Source: Planctomycetaceae bacterium UBA4655
GTDB lineage: Bacteria > Planctomycetota > Planctomycetia > Pirellulales > UBA1268
DNA length: 7,107 bases
NCBI GenBank assembly: GCA_002405515.1
Contig: DHLZ01000262.1
Location: 1-7,107 of the forward strand
Reading direction: 5' to 3'
Numbering within the stretch: position 1 is the stretch's first letter; every line of letters starts with the position of its first letter. Under the pieces are notes generated by a model, which worked only from the letters and a program-made list of their open reading frames with translations, was not told the origin of the DNA and ran no database searches. Position numbers and translations under genes: made by a program. This document shows positions 5,576 through 7,107 of this stretch, in pieces.

Positions 5576-6643
5576 TCACGGCTGCCGATGTCCCTCGCGG
5601 CCTGCGTTTTGCGTGGCGGCGACGAGGCTCGTCATGCGGGCGGAGGCCCGGCGTTCGTCGCCGCCGCACGCGTCGAGTTCGCGGGCGGCCACGTGGCAGT
5701 GGACGCGGTGTCCGTCGAGCGACACTTCCGGCGGATCGACCTCGCGGCAGGCCGCCTCGGCGATCGGGCACCGCGGGTGGAACCGGCAGCCGGCGGGCGG
5801 GCGGGCCGGGCTCGGCACGTCGCCAGGGAGCACGATCCGAGACCGCCGCTTCGCCGGATCGACCGTCGGGACCGCCGAAAAGAGCGCGATCGTGTAGGGG
5901 TGAAGCGGCGTGGCATAGAGCTGCCCGGCCGTCGCGGTCTCCACGATCCGTCCGAGATACATGACGGCGACCCGGTCGGAGAGGTATTCGACGACCGACA
6001 AGTCGTGGGAGATGAAGAGATACGTGAGGCCGAGGTCGCGACGCAGGTCTGCCAGCAGGTTGATCACCTGCGCCTGGATCGAGACGTCGAGCGCGGAGAT
6101 GGGTTCGTCGAGCACCACGAACTCGGGCTCGAGCACGAGCGCCCTCGCGATCGCGATCCGCTGCCGCTGCCCGCCGGAGAATTCGTGCGGGTAGCGGTCG
6201 AGGGCGGCGGCGGGCATGCCGGTCCGGTCGAGCGCCCGACGCATCCGCTCCGCCCGTGCCGCCGCGTCGCCCATCCGGTGGATCACGAGCCCTTCCTCGA
6301 GGAGCGACCGCACGGTGAGCCTCGGATTGAGCGAGCCGTAGGGATCCTGGAAGACGATCTGCATCCGTCGCCGCATCGACCTCAGGCTCCTGCCCGAGAG
6401 CGAGCGGAGGTCGATGCCGTCGAGATGGACGCTTCCGCCGGTCGGTTCGACGAGCCGCAGGATGCTCCGTCCAGCCGTCGTCTTGCCGCAGCCGCTCTCG
6501 CCGACGAGGCCGAGCGTCTCCCCTTTCGAAATCGCAAAGGAGACGCCATCGACGGCACGCACGGCCCCGACGACCCGCCGCAACACGCCCTTGCGGATCG
6601 GGAAGTGCACCGTGAGGTCGCGGACGTCCAGGAACGGCTTCAT
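5576..6643 (-). CDS. dppF: Oligopeptide/dipeptide ABC transporter ATPase, DppF/OppF type
   Basis: A protein of 355 residues, complete, and the usual length for DppF/OppF. It hydrolyses ATP at the cytoplasmic face to drive uptake of peptides (or related solutes such as nickel complexes or oligosaccharides) through two permease subunits. Motifs run in order: Walker A GESGCGKTT (48-56), Q-loop VFQDPYGSLNPR (97-108, a hallmark of this family), signature SGGQRQR (156-162), Walker B VVLDEP (176-181), D-loop SALD (183-186) and switch H213. After this comes the oligopeptide-transporter C-terminal domain with HPYT (248-251). Four cysteines (286, 292, 299, 316) match the pattern known to hold a [4Fe-4S] cluster in a dipeptide-transporter ATPase. 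The ATG at 6643 overlaps the stop codon of the upstream partner ATPase (ATGA) and has GAGGG 6 bases before it, so translation is probably coupled. The substrate cannot be told from an ATPase; oppF is an equally valid name. Confidence 0.95.
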   Translation of the reverse strand: MKPFLDVRDLTVHFPIRKGVLRRVVGAVRAVDGVSFAISKGETLGLVGESGCGKTTAGRSILRLVEPTGGSVHLDGIDLRSLSGRSLRSMRRRMQIVFQDPYGSLNPRLTVRSLLEEGLVIHRMGDAAARAERMRRALDRTGMPAAALDRYPHEFSGGQRQRIAIARALVLEPEFVVLDEPISALDVSIQAQVINLLADLRRDLGLTYLFISHDLSVVEYLSDRVAVMYLGRIVETATAGQLYATPLHPYTIALFSAVPTVDPAKRRSRIVLPGDVPSPARPPAGCRFHPRCPIAEAACREVDPPEVSLDGHRVHCHVAARELDACGGDERRASARMTSLVAATQNAGREGHRQP

Positions 6644-7107
6644 GACGGGCCCTCGAGCCTTTCCGCGTAGTGGCAGCGGACGAAGTGCCCGGGCTCGACC
6701 TCGCGGAGTTCCGGCGGCTCCCCGGAACAATCGGGGGCCGTTCCGCCCGCCTGCGGCCCGAGCCTCGCGTGGCTACACCTCGGGTGGAACCTGCAGCCGG
6801 CCGGAAACTCCCGCGGCGGCGGCACCATCCCGGGGATCGTCCGCAGCGGTCCGCGGGGCGAGCCATCGGGCCGCGCCGCATCATCGGGCCGCGCCGCGAG
6901 CAGGCCGATCGTGTAGGGATGCATCGGCCGCGCGAAGAGCCTGCTCGCCGGGGCCGTTTCGACGATCTTCCCGGCGTACATCACGGCGACGTGGTCGCAG
7001 GTCTCCGCCACGACGCCGAGGTCGTGGGTGATGAGCAGGATCGCGGTGCCCAGCCGCCTCCGCAGGTCGGAGAGCAGCTCGAGGATCTGCGCCTGGATCG
7101 TGACGTC
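6640..7107 (-). CDS. dppD: Oligopeptide/dipeptide ABC transporter ATPase, DppD/OppD type (partial, N-terminus off the edge)
   Basis: The last 155 residues are visible; the frame stays open to the right edge, so Walker A, the Q-loop, the signature and Walker B lie outside. The visible part opens just after the D-loop with DVTIQAQILELLSDLR, continues with the switch region LLITHDLGVVAE (H28 of the visible part) and YAGKIVE. It then enters the oligopeptide C-terminal domain with HPYT (63-66) and GCRFHPRC (104-111). It is the partner of the ATPase starting at 6643, and the two would form a heterodimer under the permeases. Four cysteines are present (visible residues 105, 111, 127, 145), but the gap between the second and third is 15 residues rather than the usual 6. 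The GTG at 7009-7011 is internal, not a start. The order (DppD upstream of DppF) is the usual one for dpp/opp operons, with permeases and the binding protein expected further right. Confidence 0.93.
   Translation of the reverse strand, partial: DVTIQAQILELLSDLRRRLGTAILLITHDLGVVAETCDHVAVMYAGKIVETAPASRLFARPMHPYTIGLLAARPDDAARPDGSPRGPLRTIPGMVPPPREFPAGCRFHPRCSHARLGPQAGGTAPDCSGEPPELREVEPGHFVRCHYAERLEGPS

Noticed and set aside
5498..6670. 390-codon plus-strand frame opposite dppF
   Set aside because: Antisense shadow of a clearly recognisable ATPase; no start signal or domain.
5484..6884. 466-codon minus-strand frame overlapping both transporter ATPases
   Set aside because: Out-of-frame shadow; the ATPase frames carry all expected motifs.
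1..7107. CRISPR array, transposase, toxin-antitoxin or phage defence genes
   Set aside because: Looked for regularly spaced repeats and typical motifs on both strands and found none.

Overview
This 7.1 kb, very GC-rich window carries five genes. All lie on the minus strand, so transcription runs from the right edge to the left. The combination suggests a member of the Planctomycetota (moderate confidence): strong GC bias at third codon positions, exported low-complexity proteins with no obvious family, a single-EF-hand exported protein, and a TPM-domain protein extended by a very long coiled coil. No rRNA, tRNA or universal marker gene is present to confirm this.

Right edge to about 5576: the C-terminal part of one oligopeptide/dipeptide ABC-transporter ATPase (DppD/OppD type, cut by the window edge) overlaps by 4 bases the start of a complete second ATPase (DppF/OppF type). 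Together they would form the ATPase pair of a peptide importer. Its two permeases and binding protein are not visible and probably lie beyond the right edge.

5455 to 4610: an exported protein with one canonical EF-hand calcium-binding loop followed by a Pro/Gly/Arg-rich, probably disordered tail.

4449 to 1867: the most striking gene. It encodes an 860-residue protein with a signal peptide, an extracytoplasmic TPM-like domain, one membrane helix and roughly 590 residues of helical, coiled-coil-like sequence. A short Gly/Ser/Trp tail ends it. A recurring helical segment can be picked out by eye in the rod, and the layout recalls EzrA-type spectrin-like rods joined to a YgcG-like sensor or chaperone head. 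The 160-base gap upstream holds a hairpin followed by TTTT, which overlaps a plausible -35/-10 pair.

1614 to 445: an exported protein of unknown function with an Ala/Pro/Thr-rich linker and a conserved-looking C-terminal globular domain. Positions 1 to 444 have no credible gene but contain direct and inverted repeats that look like a dispersed intergenic element or a structured RNA.

Apart from the two transporter ATPases there is no clear functional link between neighbours. The three left-hand genes share only export to, or insertion in, the cell envelope. I see no CRISPR array, transposase, phage gene or recognisable defence system.
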